Positions 24,345 to 37,744 of a stretch of DNA of 64,000 nt are shown piece after piece. A model generated the notes under the pieces. That model saw only the letters and a list, made by a program, of their open reading frames with translations, searched no databases and was not told where the DNA came from. Origin of the DNA: Paralvinella palmiformis. Taxonomy: Eukaryota > Annelida > Polychaeta > Terebellida > Alvinellidae. Position 1 is the first letter of the stretch. Each line of letters starts with the position of its first letter. The stretch is from the NCBI GenBank assembly GCA_025642065.1, contig JAODUP010000348.1, forward strand, positions 334,892-398,891. Direction: 5' to 3'. The position numbers and the translations under genes are program-made.

Positions 24345-24780
24345 AAAATTCGAGAATTGTAGTTATTCTTGAGTGTTAATAATAATATCTTACTCTTGGC
24401 CGTTTTTAATCATCTTCTAAGATTCGTTCTGGCTCAAACTGATATGGTTGTATGTCATTCATGGCGTAATTTTAACAAGATAATTGCGTTTTGTTCTGGA
24501 ATAATTCTTTGTTCACACTTGTTTACATGCTTTTGTATGGGCTCTATAGTCTTCCAGTCAAACTGCTGGGTTCAAGTGACATCAGCATTCATGAGCTTCC
24601 GGTCTCTGTCTAGCTTCAAAATGACGGCACCCACAGGCCACTCAAAGTTGATTAATCAGCACTTTGAATTGGATTATTTAATGTATGGGTGATCATTTAT
24701 ATATTTTAACATCATTTATATTTGTGAGCATAGCTATATTAGTCCTGAAAATTTGAAATGAAGGTGGACTATCCCTTTAA
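24345..24780 (-). mobile_element. TTAA-ended DNA element, third copy
   Basis: Ends GGACTATCCCTTTAA. Bases 24575-24780 match the reverse complement of 60592-60760, and 24345-24370 shares TCTTGAGTGTTAATA with the 42-kb copy. No usable reading frame remains. Confidence 0.6.
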
Positions 24781-25427
24781 ATTTAAATTAACTATATATC
24801 TCTGATGGCATGTTCCTTTATCACGGGTGGCCCCCTCTGCCTCAGAAAAATATGATTATATGCTATACATTCTGATATTGAGAAGACAATGTTAGACACA
24901 GTTGGTACTGTGTATTCATAATAACATATATTCCAACTAAATACAACATATAATTTAATAGGTTTATCCAGTGCAGAAAATGTATAAATTAGGCTGATTT
25001 TTTTTTTTTTTAAATTTAATAATTACTCAAAGTTGACAGATAGCAATAAACTGACAGGTATAGGAAACTTGATTAAGTCATAATCACAACAGAAGGGACA
25101 ATGATCCTTTTCATAGAGATTGATACTCCTCAGTAAATCGGCCGACCAATCAGGAGCTGGCTAGCTGTTTTTAAGTCCTCTTTCGTAATAATAGTCATCA
25201 GGAATAGTGATTTACAGTGGTTTACTCATTGGTTGCCATACTGGCCTGATATTCGATAACAATCAAATATTATTATCTTTTTTTAATATTTTAAGAGTGG
25301 ATTACTTAGTTGTGACTGAAAACATAATCAAGAGTGAACTGCATTGTTAAAAAATAGTGACTCCCATTTGAGGCTGAAATCCTGGACAGGATAAAAAGAA
25401 AGGGGCTGATGAAAAATATAGCGCTTC

Positions 25428-25950
25428 CAGTATATTGGTAATACCACATGTAAGCATTAATGTGGTAATAAATAGTGCAAGCCTAACCATAAGGCACTTT
25501 TAGCTAAAGAGATATTTGATTATATCAAGTGGTGTATCCTAGTCTTGGATGCATCCCTATGTAAGAGTATATTTTGTAATCATCAAAGATGTGTTTATAT
25601 TCCACTGTCCAGTAGGAACCTTGAAACGAATGTTTTTGCTTAGTTCCGCCCAGCAGGGGTCAGATCCTGTATTTACCGCACAACCCTCCCGGCGACTAAA
25701 CCACTGATATATGGCAAGTTTACAAAAGATATCAAATGGTTATTAAAACAGTTAGGTCTGGGGACAGGCTATACTAGTCACAGCAATATCCCTATATTTG
25801 TTACAGGTATGATACCTGGTGGTGTCATGGTTATGGGCGGAGCCCAAGGTATCTAGACATTTTAATTGGTTAAATGCTTACTTGGGGTCACTTCTGGATC
25901 ATTATTATTCCAGTATATTGGTAACACCACATGTAAGTGTTAACATTGTA
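25428..25950. repeat. Pair of 30-bp direct repeats 480 bp apart
   Basis: TTCCAGTATATTGGTAAYAC followed by CACATGTAAG occurs at about 25428 and about 25909. The interval may be a small mobile element or an old duplication. Confidence 0.45.
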
Positions 25951-27029
25951 AAAATGGTAAATTAATTTCTGGATTTAATTTTTTTTTGTTTAAACTTCAA
26001 TTCAAATTCAAAATTTCTCAATTCAATTTTTTTTAAATAATCAATTCAAATTCCGGAATTGACCATTAATTCCAAAATTGAATTGACTGCATGTCTGCTT
26101 CAACGTCTTGGGAGCACAAGAAGATATTATTTGTATTATGTATTGTTTTGTATTTCAACCTGCTGCTGCTGAGCTATCATGTCATGTAGCACATTGGTAT
26201 CATATTGTTTTCACGATTATATTTTCCCTTTCCATATAATGCATTATTCACACACAGACTAGATCATGTAGCTATTAATCATCACACAATTCTCTATCAA
26301 TTCAATACGTTATTATGGTAGACCAGTAATTACCAGTCATGGGACCAGTGATCCTGATAGGGGTTCATAAACTGATTTTAGTGAACAATACAATCCATGC
26401 TTGCATGATATCACAGAGCTGGAATACTAGTTCCTTTCCTCTCAACCACAACAACTGGCCTGTATATCCAGGGCAGTGAGTTGTGTCAGTTCATTGGAAA
26501 GTTTAAGAGCCTGTAGAACAAACAATACTGGGTGTTGATTAGCTTTTGTGTGTGTTCTGTATTCAAATACAAGTGTTTTTTAGTCTTTGTCATACAAATT
26601 TTGAAATATTTTTCAGTTCAGACTTTTTGCTCATATATATATATATATATATATATATAGTGTGATAATTTGATATGTAAAATCAGCAATTCCCCCACCC
26701 ACGGCAACACTGAAGCTATTATATTGACAAGTTCGGTTGTTATGGTATTTTGTTTGCTAAATTAATAAATTATAGTGTGATTTGTACAAGTGTGACATTA
26801 TTTCGAGTTTGCAGGATGTTTCTCATGTATACTGTCCTCCACATAATCACCTAAATACACATACATAGGTAGTGCCATTTATTGCGTGTAGATGAAACTT
26901 AATAACTTTCCCGCCAATTTATAAGGTGGGGTCCACTAGAGATTTTAAGCCTGCTGTTCTATGCTAAGGAACCTGTTTTGTTCTCATGTCCCAAGTGATT
27001 TATTACTTTTAAAGGACGCCCAAAACATG

Positions 27030-27342
27030 TAAATAAAAGAAATACTTGGCTCATTGGCAGTATCCAGGTGTTCAAAATCATGAATGGGTTAGATCGCCTT
27101 GATCTGGAGATATTCTTTCTCAAAGCTGAAGGACGATGTGCCATGACTGCATGAGGCACAAGAACAAGTTACTCATGCGTACAGTAGGCTTGATGTTCGT
27201 AAGAACGTGTTCAGCCAAAGAATAGTCCAAGACTGGAATTCACTCTCTGAAGGAACTGTTGCGGCCACTACCCTCAATATATTTAAAACTAGGCTTGATA
27301 AACAATGGCAGGCAATGAGATATGTGGCACTATAGGGGTAAA
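27030..27342 (+). mobile_element. LINE (CR1/jockey-like) RT C-terminal fragment
   Basis: Reads GSIQVFKIMNGLDRLDLEIF, then after decay DVRKNVFSQRIVQDWNSLSE and LNIFKTRLDKQWQ up to a stop at 27340-27342. The FKIMNGLD, LDVRKN-FSQR, W-NSL and FK-RLDK order is the standard end of many non-LTR reverse-transcriptase proteins. A different family from the 5.6-kb LINE. Confidence 0.65.
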
Positions 27343-27607
27343 GAGCCGAATACCAGACAGACTCAGCCTTATATTCCGTGGTTTGGTATCCATGCTGCTT
27401 TATCCTTATCCACAGTGTCGAAACAATTCAGCAGTTAATAACAACTGGTAATTCAATCACTTATGACCCATGCCACTCCCTCTGCAAACCCCACACCACA
27501 TTTCATACAGTGCTATTGGTATGGGCGACCTAGAAAACTCACATTATCATGATTTCAGCAGTGAAAAAGCAACTTAAAACATAGAACTTTTTTTATAATA
27601 AAAGCAT

Positions 27608-28070
27608 TCAATTACCAGATCTTGAGCTGGCTGAAGACTTCTTATTCCCCTGGACCCCAATGAAGAAATTTGTCACTTCATGTTTACATTTACAATTATA
27701 ACTGTGTCTAAAACTGGACATTTTCCCCTTGTGCACACACACTGCAGCTCTCAGGTGGACACATTCACCAGACAAGATTAGAGGCAGCAAACAGTGACAT
27801 CCCATGTGTCATAGGCCTACTGAAAAACAGCTTCCCCCCTCACGGTGTGGCTGGCCATGCATATAAAACCACGACAGCTGATGACCTGGCAAAGATTGCC
27901 ATGTACATGGAAAATGAACAAATATCTCTGGCTTGGCCGACGACTGTCGGGTCACAGGGCTGCCACTGTCAGGTCATTGACCCGAGACCCGTCTGTTATC
28001 TGGAACGCTGGTCTCTCATTGGCCAGTTCTAAATTTACTTTGGGAATCTTCAGAATGAAAAGGACCATTG
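27608..28070. other. Unassigned segment with opposing short ORFs
   Basis: A 61-codon plus-strand reading (27847-28032) and a Cys/His-rich 65-codon minus-strand reading (27805-27608) lie in a patch with more CpG than its surroundings. No family recognised; possibly a decayed mobile-element gene. Confidence 0.3.
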
Positions 28071-28742
28071 CAAAAAATGAGAAGCATTAATGGATGATCA
28101 TTGGATCTTGTTAAATATAATGTAGATCTAAATATCTAAACAAGTATGCAAGCAAATTAAGCTTGATTAGTAAGGTGAGATAATAATAACCTGTCCATTT
28201 TCTGTTATTTCTTTGTTGTGTAATAACATCTTCAGTTAGAAAAATAACACTTCACTCTCACCACCTACACAAATATTCTTTTTGTAATAATAAAATTATT
28301 TTACACGATTTTTGTAATGTTGGTGATATTATACTACAGTTATTTATGATAATGACCAATCCAAATGGTCTTTATATATAAACTACTGAACTAGAAATCC
28401 AAAATTATTTGATGTTAGATCTTTATCTTGTTTAATAAAGTGATATTGATTTGTTTGATTAATACAATGTATATATTATAGTATATATTATAGTGTATAT
28501 AAAATTATAATATAGAGCTTGAATAAATGTATCCCTATGTATGTCATCATTATTTAATATTGGTATTTTATAATTGCACGAAAGACAAACATTTATAAGC
28601 ATTTTGAATGATGTAATGGTTTTGAAAAATAAACTGATTTAAATGTAAAAAATAAGATTAAAATCAACTAAACAAAACAAATTAAATCACAATTGTTATC
28701 AACCCTGATATATAACATGTTCTTTACCTTTCTATAGTTGAT

Positions 28743-28841
28743 ATGGAATCTGATGTAGAAAAAGATCTCTTTCATGTGAAGAAACAATTAAAGTCATGGG
28801 AAGCTATATTTGTCTCTGACAATAAAAGGAAACCGAACAAG
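28743..28841 (+). CDS. RECQL4: RECQL4 coding exon 1 (start, Sld2-like domain)
   Basis: 33 codons from ATG to donor GTATGT, phase 0. [18 protein letters not shown] is the Sld2/RECQL4 N-terminal signature. Confidence 0.88.
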
Positions 28842-31667
28842 GTATGTTGCTTATTAATTACCACTATTTTGCTTTATGATGACTAAGCTGTACTCTCGGA
28901 GAATAAGTCAGTCATTTCGTAATATAATTTAATTACTATTTTATTATTAAAAAAGCTCGCAAATGAGTAAAACATGAAGCATTGACACTGCAATGTTAGT
29001 AACAGATGATTAGTTATTCACATCTTCGCTTTAGATACTCCTGATGAAAAATGGTGTTTGTTTGTAATTTTACGTTTGTTGACTGTTTTAGGATGATATT
29101 GCAGCTGCTTCTCAGAACATTCAAGGTCAGTATGCAGAAACAATATCAATGTAGAGACCTCGTTAATTTAATTATTAATATAAATTCCACGTTTCACTTT
29201 TTTAATCAATATGTACATATTAGATATTTATTATCTTCAGACAGCATTGATAGTAAGTATGTCCTTATGGCATTAATATTTCACCGTGCTAGTACCTATT
29301 AATTTCAAATGTTTACCTAAATAAGATGCATACAAAAGATATGCATTGCTCAAGCACCAGCTACAGAAGATTGTGACAACTAAAATCAACAGCGATGTTT
29401 GGGGAGCTGAGCTAAACAAAGCTTCCAAGGCCTCGAAAGTAAGCAGAATTTTACGTGTGTTCTGACATTGTGATCATTATATTGTTGTGGATGTAACGGA
29501 AGTCTAGTAAAAAGTTAAATGAAAACATGAGTGCAATGTAGCAAGTCCTTGATATCTGATGTTTGTGATCATTATTCGGTGTGTGATTTCGATTTAATGT
29601 TTACTATGAGATTTTTTTTTTAAATTTTGATAAATATCCAGTAAAAAAATTAAGATGAAATTATATACGAAGATAATGCAGTTTCTGTATTTTATTAAGT
29701 AACTTGCTACATCTGTTGTTCAGATATTTTTTCGCAGGTTTGTTGAAAATAAGATCCCTTCTTTATTATTTCAGGATAAAGTAAAAAGTGAATTGAATCA
29801 AACAGTAAAAAGGTCCAGTAGCAGCAGATCAGAATCTCTCATGAAGAAACTTGGAAAGAAGTTACTGGAGAAATCGGTTAACTCACCCATGGTGAAATAT
29901 GCCTAATGTTTTATATAATTCTGCTTAGTCTTATTCATTAAGAACTTACATTTAGAAATAACTATTCTCCTGCTGTGCTGAATAGATTGAATTTCATGAG
30001 TCTGTGCATGTGAATACATCCACGTTTATATGTTATAACATCTAATCCCTGCCCTAGTTACAAAGCTTGGCATTATTCATTAATTTCAGTCATTACTTGT
30101 TTTTATTACAAACTGTAGCTTGGCCTGAAGCAAAACCGCCATTTGTCTGGATCAGTTTCTGAACTGAGAAAGTCTACATTTATGGGAGATTCTCAGCATC
30201 TGTCTTCACCGGATAATAAAAATCCGGCATTAGATAAGTCAACTGAAACTGGCACACAGTCCGAGTCAGATTCGAATCCTGCAAATTCTTCTTTCCTGTC
30301 TGTTTTGGATGGGGTTTCATTAAAACACAAACAAGCCTCTGCACCGAAACAAGATGCAGTTGACATGATTCCTTTCGGATATGGCTCGGTCAAAAAGGAC
30401 TTGTCACTGAAATATAAATATGCGAGTAACTTCACAACTCAGGCAAAACCATCTTCAGAATTTGAAGATGAGGTCAGCAGTAGCCACAGCCATTCATTTG
30501 CTGGTCAGGTGCATATACACGACAGTGATTCATATGAGGATTTTCCGGCCAGTGAAGATTTTGATCCAGAAACTGAGTTTTGTGATGTGGATGCAAAACC
30601 TGTTCAGGAAGCTAAATGTTCTGGAACATTGGGTAAAACATGGAGTGAGATAAACAGGCCAGTTGTTTCGAGGCAGATTCAGTGTTCAGATGAGCACAGT
30701 AGCCCATCAGCTGTAAAAACCGACAGTCACGTACTGACACCAAGAAACACAGAGACTAGACAGATGAGGGGCAAAAAGAGGCAAAATCCTGGTGATATTG
30801 AGATGGACATCAAACCCAGATCAAAAAGATTGAAAACCTCTGACCAGTCAGCAAGGAAGGAGCAGCGATGCAAGGGCAGAGCAACAAGAAGCCAAGATGA
30901 CCAAGAAGAGGAAGAATGGGTTAATTCTGGAGTATCAGAAGTTGGTTGGCAGACAGATGAGGTAGGACAAATTATATTATATAATATAGTGAAAAGTCAT
31001 TAAGTGAAAAGTGATATTGATTAATTAATTAATAATTTAATTTATTCATTATAATTTATAGTGTACAGGTGAATAATGCTTTTGGGCAAACCTGCAGATT
31101 ACTCTGATTGACAGGTCTTTTACTTAAACTGCCACAGGTTAACAAGCTTTCACTTTATTTACTAACAAAATTATCGTTCTTGCAAATCCTATTGTTCAAT
31201 GCTCAAGAGGTTTTTAAAGAATTAGCCATCGTAATGATAACTGGTTTCTGAAGTGTTCTCTATAATACTCTAGGTTATACGTCTAGCATACAGCATTTAA
31301 TATTTTGCATCTATCTCCAAAAGTTAGAGTGATGCTTTGACGTGTTCATCAATCACAAGGAATCATATGTTAGCGACCCCTAACTGGAGTATTGTATCAG
31401 TAAGATAGATCTTGATGGAATTGAACGCCTAGAGAATAAATACCTAATATTGATCTAATACTTGAAATGTTTTCATAAAACCTCTTGTTAATGAAGTAAC
31501 AATTGCTTAGCTTCACAGTTTAATCTTTCAGGTAAAATTAGACTTAGGTGAGAAGTCACCACAAGAAAATAAGACAGAGAAGCCTAAAATGTCACGGTAT
31601 GTTGGGTAGCCATTGCCCGATTGGTACAGATATAAATATTATACTTGTAATATATTAATAAAATGTA

Positions 31668-31739
<72 letters not shown>

Positions 31740-31834
31740 AGTAAAACCTCCGTTAATGGACTGGTCACTTTATAGAAATTTTATCATGCGCCACAAGTTA
31801 CAGCAGTGGTCGGAGTTGGAGTTTTGACTGTGTG

Positions 31835-31885
<51 letters not shown>

Positions 31886-32180
31886 TACGATCTCATTAGA
31901 GATTTGATTTAATGTTAAGAAAACATGTCACTGTTTGTAACATTCAAATTTGTTTACTGCAATAATATCATTACATTAATTATCAGTGTCTCATGACATT
32001 TTTATAATTATTAAAATTATTATTAATATTATTAAACAGACAAGTAGGTTGATAGATGAGTAGGCTTAAACTTAGGGACAAAGAGCCATATTAAATACAT
32101 AAAGAGGAATGGAATATTTACATCAATATGTAGGTTTTATCACAATTGTAGATAATAACAAAATAACACATTCTCAATTA

Positions 32181-32226
<46 letters not shown>

Positions 32227-35200
32227 ATTTGCAATTGTTCCAACACATTGTTATAGCTTATGAAGTGGTTACGTATCCAAGCATCGGAACCCTGTACCTC
32301 AGTGTTATAGCTCTGAGCACTCAATGAGCATGCGCCAATTATTCCTCGTTTGCTATTACTTCCGCTCAAATATGGCGGCCGAGCACATAGTAGTTATATT
32401 TGGGTTGAAAGTAGACACTTTTGATAGTTTTGAAGGGATACAAACAAAATAAAAGAAATAGAAGAAAATCTGGAATATAACAAATTCATTTTCTAGGTCC
32501 TTACAAAATTTGAAAATCTGGAAAAAATACTGCCCTTGAAAAAATCCTGCTTAGAACCATAAAACGTGAATAAATAGTATACCTATAGAAAATAATATTT
32601 CCTTGGCTGTGTGAACCATAAAATACTGCATTTCTTATAAATGTCAGACTTTCTTTTTTATCTGATTATAGTGTCTATTAAAAGACTTAATCTAATATCT
32701 TTATTAAATGCTAGTAGCAGTAATTACAACTAATCTCCCATCCCTGACACAGATGCGAGCAGAGCAGATGAAAAACTAAAAATAATCATGAAATTGTGCA
32801 GATTTATAATAACATTGATGAACATGGTTCAGATGCTGAATGCTTGGATCTTTATCATCAACAAACATGATTCTGATGCTCGGCTTGCTGTTCCAAGTCC
32901 GAACACTGGAAACACCGAAGCTTGGCGCACGCACATAGAGTGCTCGGACCTTTATCATCAACGAACATGATTCTGATGCTCGGATACGTAACAACAGCCT
33001 ATATCTTATGTAATTGTGTATGGGGGCGGCCCAGATGGCTGAACTATTTCATCTTTCATTTCACCTCACTACTATTGAAACAAGAAAATATTTCTTTGTC
33101 ATATGTTAGATTTAATGCACTTAGCACTATAATTAATATGTAAATATAATCTTTTGAAATTCAAAGAATGCAGTCAGTTTGTGTATTAGAAATATTGTTC
33201 TGAAACATTATTATAGAATTATGTAACTTAAAGACCTAAACACAAAATTTCATCATCCAGTTTAATATTATTAAGTATATTAATACTTTCTCTCATCACA
33301 TCTTGTCTGTTTCAGATCTAGAGCTGCTTCTAAGCCAGTTTCCAATGAAAACTATGTCCGACTTAACATGAAAGTGAAGACGTACAGACGCAAGGGACAG
33401 CAAATGACAGGCGGAAAGTACAAACGGATGCAGTGGAAGCAGAAGATGAAAGCACGTAGTCAGTCGTTTGGTGGAGACAAATGTTTCAAGTGTGGACAAA
33501 CAGGGTCACTGGGCCAACAAATGTCAAAACAGAGGCAAGGCGAGTGTACCGCAGATGGAATGTCCTGACCTTGACTCGGTCATTGATGACAGAGATTTTC
33601 CAACAATTCGGGAAGCTTTTGGGATGTCACGTGGCATTTCGAAAGTCGACAAGTCTGTGGCAAAAGCAAAAAGCAAAAAAGGTAATATAGAGGTTAATGC
33701 TCCAGACTGCTATATGACTCAAATTTTAAATGTAGGCAGAGTCTTGGGACATCAACCTTGGATCCATCCCTAGTGATGCTTCATCATGGGGAATATTTTC
33801 AGTAATTTACTTGGCACTGTTTCAAATAACAAATGGCTTTATTCTTAGCATGTTAGTGTAACAAGTGATGCTGTGATAAATCCACTTCCCATTAGAATCA
33901 GTGACATATGGCTTCTCATGTGACACTTACGGATAATGACTGAAAAAAGGAGGACTGGAAAAAAAATTCTTTTGTAATGTTTCATGAAATACTGCCACAT
34001 AGTGACATACTCAGTCCTCCATATATGAAAAATACAGGGGATTTAAAAATTGCTCACCTGGACTGGCCGGGGAGAATGATTTGCTCTTCTTCATGGCAAC
34101 ATGAATTTGCACACAGTATACTGCTTGAGGAGTCATGCATGTGTGAAACTCCTCGTGGCTTTAGTCACAGTGTGTAAAGTGATAATACAGATAATATTAA
34201 TGTATGACAGTTACAACAAAAATACACAGAACATTGTAGTTGGTGTTGTTACTAAAAAAGTTTCCCTGTGATATTGTTCTAGAGCAAAATGTGGCTGATT
34301 AACAATAGACTATATATAGATTAAATTACTGGAGAAGACTCTGCTTCAAGGTGGCAAGTTTCGAATGATGATATGCTTGTGATCATATGATGGTTTGTAT
34401 GTGTATGGTTAAGCAGTGGGGCAAGCCCCTCAAAAAATCCTGGAAGTCGATTAAGGCATGTGATGGTCCGCAAGAGTTATCGCACGCCTCAATAATGAAG
34501 CCCTGCCTACCACAATGACTGACTTGCATTAGAAACCAGTACTTTTAGACTACTACCACTTTAGCTTTGTCTCCCTCTGTGATTTCTTTTTTCATATTTG
34601 CAATCTGTTTTCATCTGTTTGTAATACGAAATGTTAGGTTGTAACTACTTTGATCAGAATGCAAAATGGAATTAACTTGAAACTGGTGTCTAAATGGAAT
34701 ATGATGTCTGGAATTCAAGATGATTGATCCTGATCATCATAATTGACAACTGATGGGAATCTTTTTAGCATCTCTATTGTCATCTTTCATTCCCAAGGAT
34801 CTTTAGTTTATTTTGTATCACGGATGTTCTTGTAGCGTAGTATTTAGAACACTACACTGGAAGCCATCAGGGTTTGAATCCAATTGTTTTTGGCAGGGTT
34901 TTAAAAAATATCATGATTTTTAACTAATTTTAATCAGATTTTTAAAACTTGTATAATTTTTTTTTAAACAGTCAAAACTCAAACATCTCCTGAGAAACAA
35001 CTGTCTTAAAAACAACCTCTTACCTAATTCTGGCTGTTTCTTAAACACTCGTGATGCTTCATTGAAGCAGCTTGTCTTCTCAGACAATGATTGTTTGAAA
35101 CATTTAAAGGGTCTACCATTAATTTTCAACAAGAGGGCTGGTCTGCTAAGGCTGGAAGCATCATGAAGACACATCTTCCAAAATTCGTTATGCGATGTGG

Positions 35201-37703
35201 AAATTGAGTCATTCTCAGACTAGCACCACATTAATATAGATGTACCAGGAAAATTAAATCATATACAAATATATAACTTTTTGAAGATCAACACAAACTT
35301 TCAATCAATATCTTAGGGTTGATTTTTCCATGGTCATACCATTTTTTTCCTGAATTAAAAGAGTACTGTATTTTCTTGACCATTAACTCAGCCCAGTTTC
35401 ACCTCTATATATATTTGCCCTTCATCAGAATGTTTCATGTTGCCATATAGAAAGATTTTACTGGTTTCATAAACTTATTTAAGATTTTACCTTTAGTTAA
35501 ATAGTGCATTGTAATCACATTAACACTAATAGTAATCAGCCATCTGCTTGTATTAGTATATAACTTACTTTCTATATGCTATTGATTACAGCTCCTCCAC
35601 GTACAGAAGGGTTCAGTTCTGTTCGTTCCCACCCCTTTAAAACTGATCAATACTTAACTGATTTACATTTCTCAGAATTTCTTGTGGTGAGACAACAATG
35701 CTTTCTGAAAATTTAAATCTATCAGCTGCTATATCATAGCGAAGATAGCATTTGTGAACAATAATGAATCCAGAAAGTTTGATGCAAATGATTGTAGAAT
35801 TGATTACCAACAATGCTTCAACTGTGTTGTGCCACTAACATTCCATTATTTTAGTTTAAATAAAAAGGTATTTCAAAATTATGGTAAAGCATAATACATG
35901 TTTTTATTAGTAGTAAATACAAAAGGTTTTTTATGTTATGCTATATTTTTGTTGATTCTGTCTTTTTTAATTCTGAATGTACGACTTGCCATCCTTCGGG
36001 TAAACATTTTCTAGTTTTATTCAATTCTTTTAATTTATATTAAAGTAAATTGGTTTATTAACTATTCATCACTTCTTCGTGTATATTGCACTTTTCAAAA
36101 AGACAGCTGCAGGAGTCAATGAGTGCTTCCTTTGTTTGATCATGTCAGTAATTATCACTGATTATTAATCAGATAACTCATCACTTTTTCAACAGAAATA
36201 ACTAAAGGTGATGAACTCACTGACCAGATTAAAAATAATGATGATGTTGTTGACGATGAGAGTGATATTGAACAGGACATTTATCGTGAAAACTACACCA
36301 CACCGGTGGCTCCTCCTACAATGAAGCCACTTTATCAACTACAGGATGATGGCACACCACCTGGTGAGTAGATTTAGAATAATGGTAACAACACAGAAAT
36401 ATTAAATTCTTTTTCAAAACAAATCATTTTTTATTTGTAGAGGTTTTTCAAAATACAATCAATAATTCATTCCTAAAAACATCAGATGTACTAAATTTAA
36501 ATTCTTTTCTTTGAAAAAATCAAAACAAAACTGAATGCTTCTATTAGTTTCGATATTGTCCTATTTTACTAACCCAATAGAAGTAGATAAGAAAAGTATA
36601 TCTGATAATTGTCACTCTGTTACAAATGTAAAGGTTTTTGGATGAATAATACAGATAATATTTGGATATTAACACTGCAATAGTTAAACCTTAAAATAAT
36701 AATAAGTAAGCTTGTATCCATTAAAATTTTTAGACAAAATATGGTGTACCTAACTTGAGTCATTTAGACTAGATTCTGAATGTTTAACATTAATTTACCA
36801 TTGATGTTTTTAGTACCAGATGATGATGTACTCGAAGCACTGCATTTATTTGGATTTGATACATTTAGACCAGGACAGAAGGAAGCCATAATGAGGATAC
36901 TTTGTGGTTTGTATTTTGTTACTGTAATGATGTTTTTAACTATTTCCCTAAGTGAAAATAGGCACACACATACAAACACACACACATACAGACACACACA
37001 CTGATTAGTGGACAGGTAGGTGTGAATTGCTGTGACTTGATAATGTACTGAAACATTTCTTTTTTTAATGTTTTTGTAAACTATGATAACTGTTTGTTTC
37101 TATTTGATCATTGTGAACAGATATTGACATTTATAGATGTGTGTGTGTGTGTGTGTGGTCAACTGGTGTCTTCAAAATGTTAGGAAAATTATTTATTATA
37201 CTTATTGAGGGGATGTAAATTATTATTTCTCTCCTGTTTTTTGTGTATGTTATTATATGTTATCACTCACTCACTCACTCACTCACTCACTCACTCACTC
37301 ACTGCACAGTTGCGTGGAATACTCATTCATTATTAAACAATAATTCCATGCAGAAACATATCCCACAAACACAGGTATAAGCTGTATTCAAACCCAAAAC
37401 CTGTAGGTTTGCAGCACAGGGCATTAACCACTGTGCCATCAGAACATTCTGTTCATTAGTCATGAATATATAGAGAAGGTCCAGCAAAAGACATTAAAAT
37501 ACACATTACAATATCTCATTTATAACAGATTTCCCTCAGATATTAGTTATGCACATTTGGCATTCAAGAAACACACTGATGTATAAATTGATTAAATTCT
37601 GTATATGTATAATATATCTTTGTATAACATCATTAAAATATCTAGATGTATTATGTACTTTGTGTTAACTTTTTGTTTTATGTTGATTTAATTGATAAGT
37701 ACA

Positions 37704-37744
<41 letters not shown>

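Noticed and set aside
33500..33510. Programmed +1 frameshifting in RECQL4
   Set aside because: No slippery context typical of +1 sites, and RECQL4 is not known to be recoded; an indel explains it more simply, though it is kept as a remote option in the finding.
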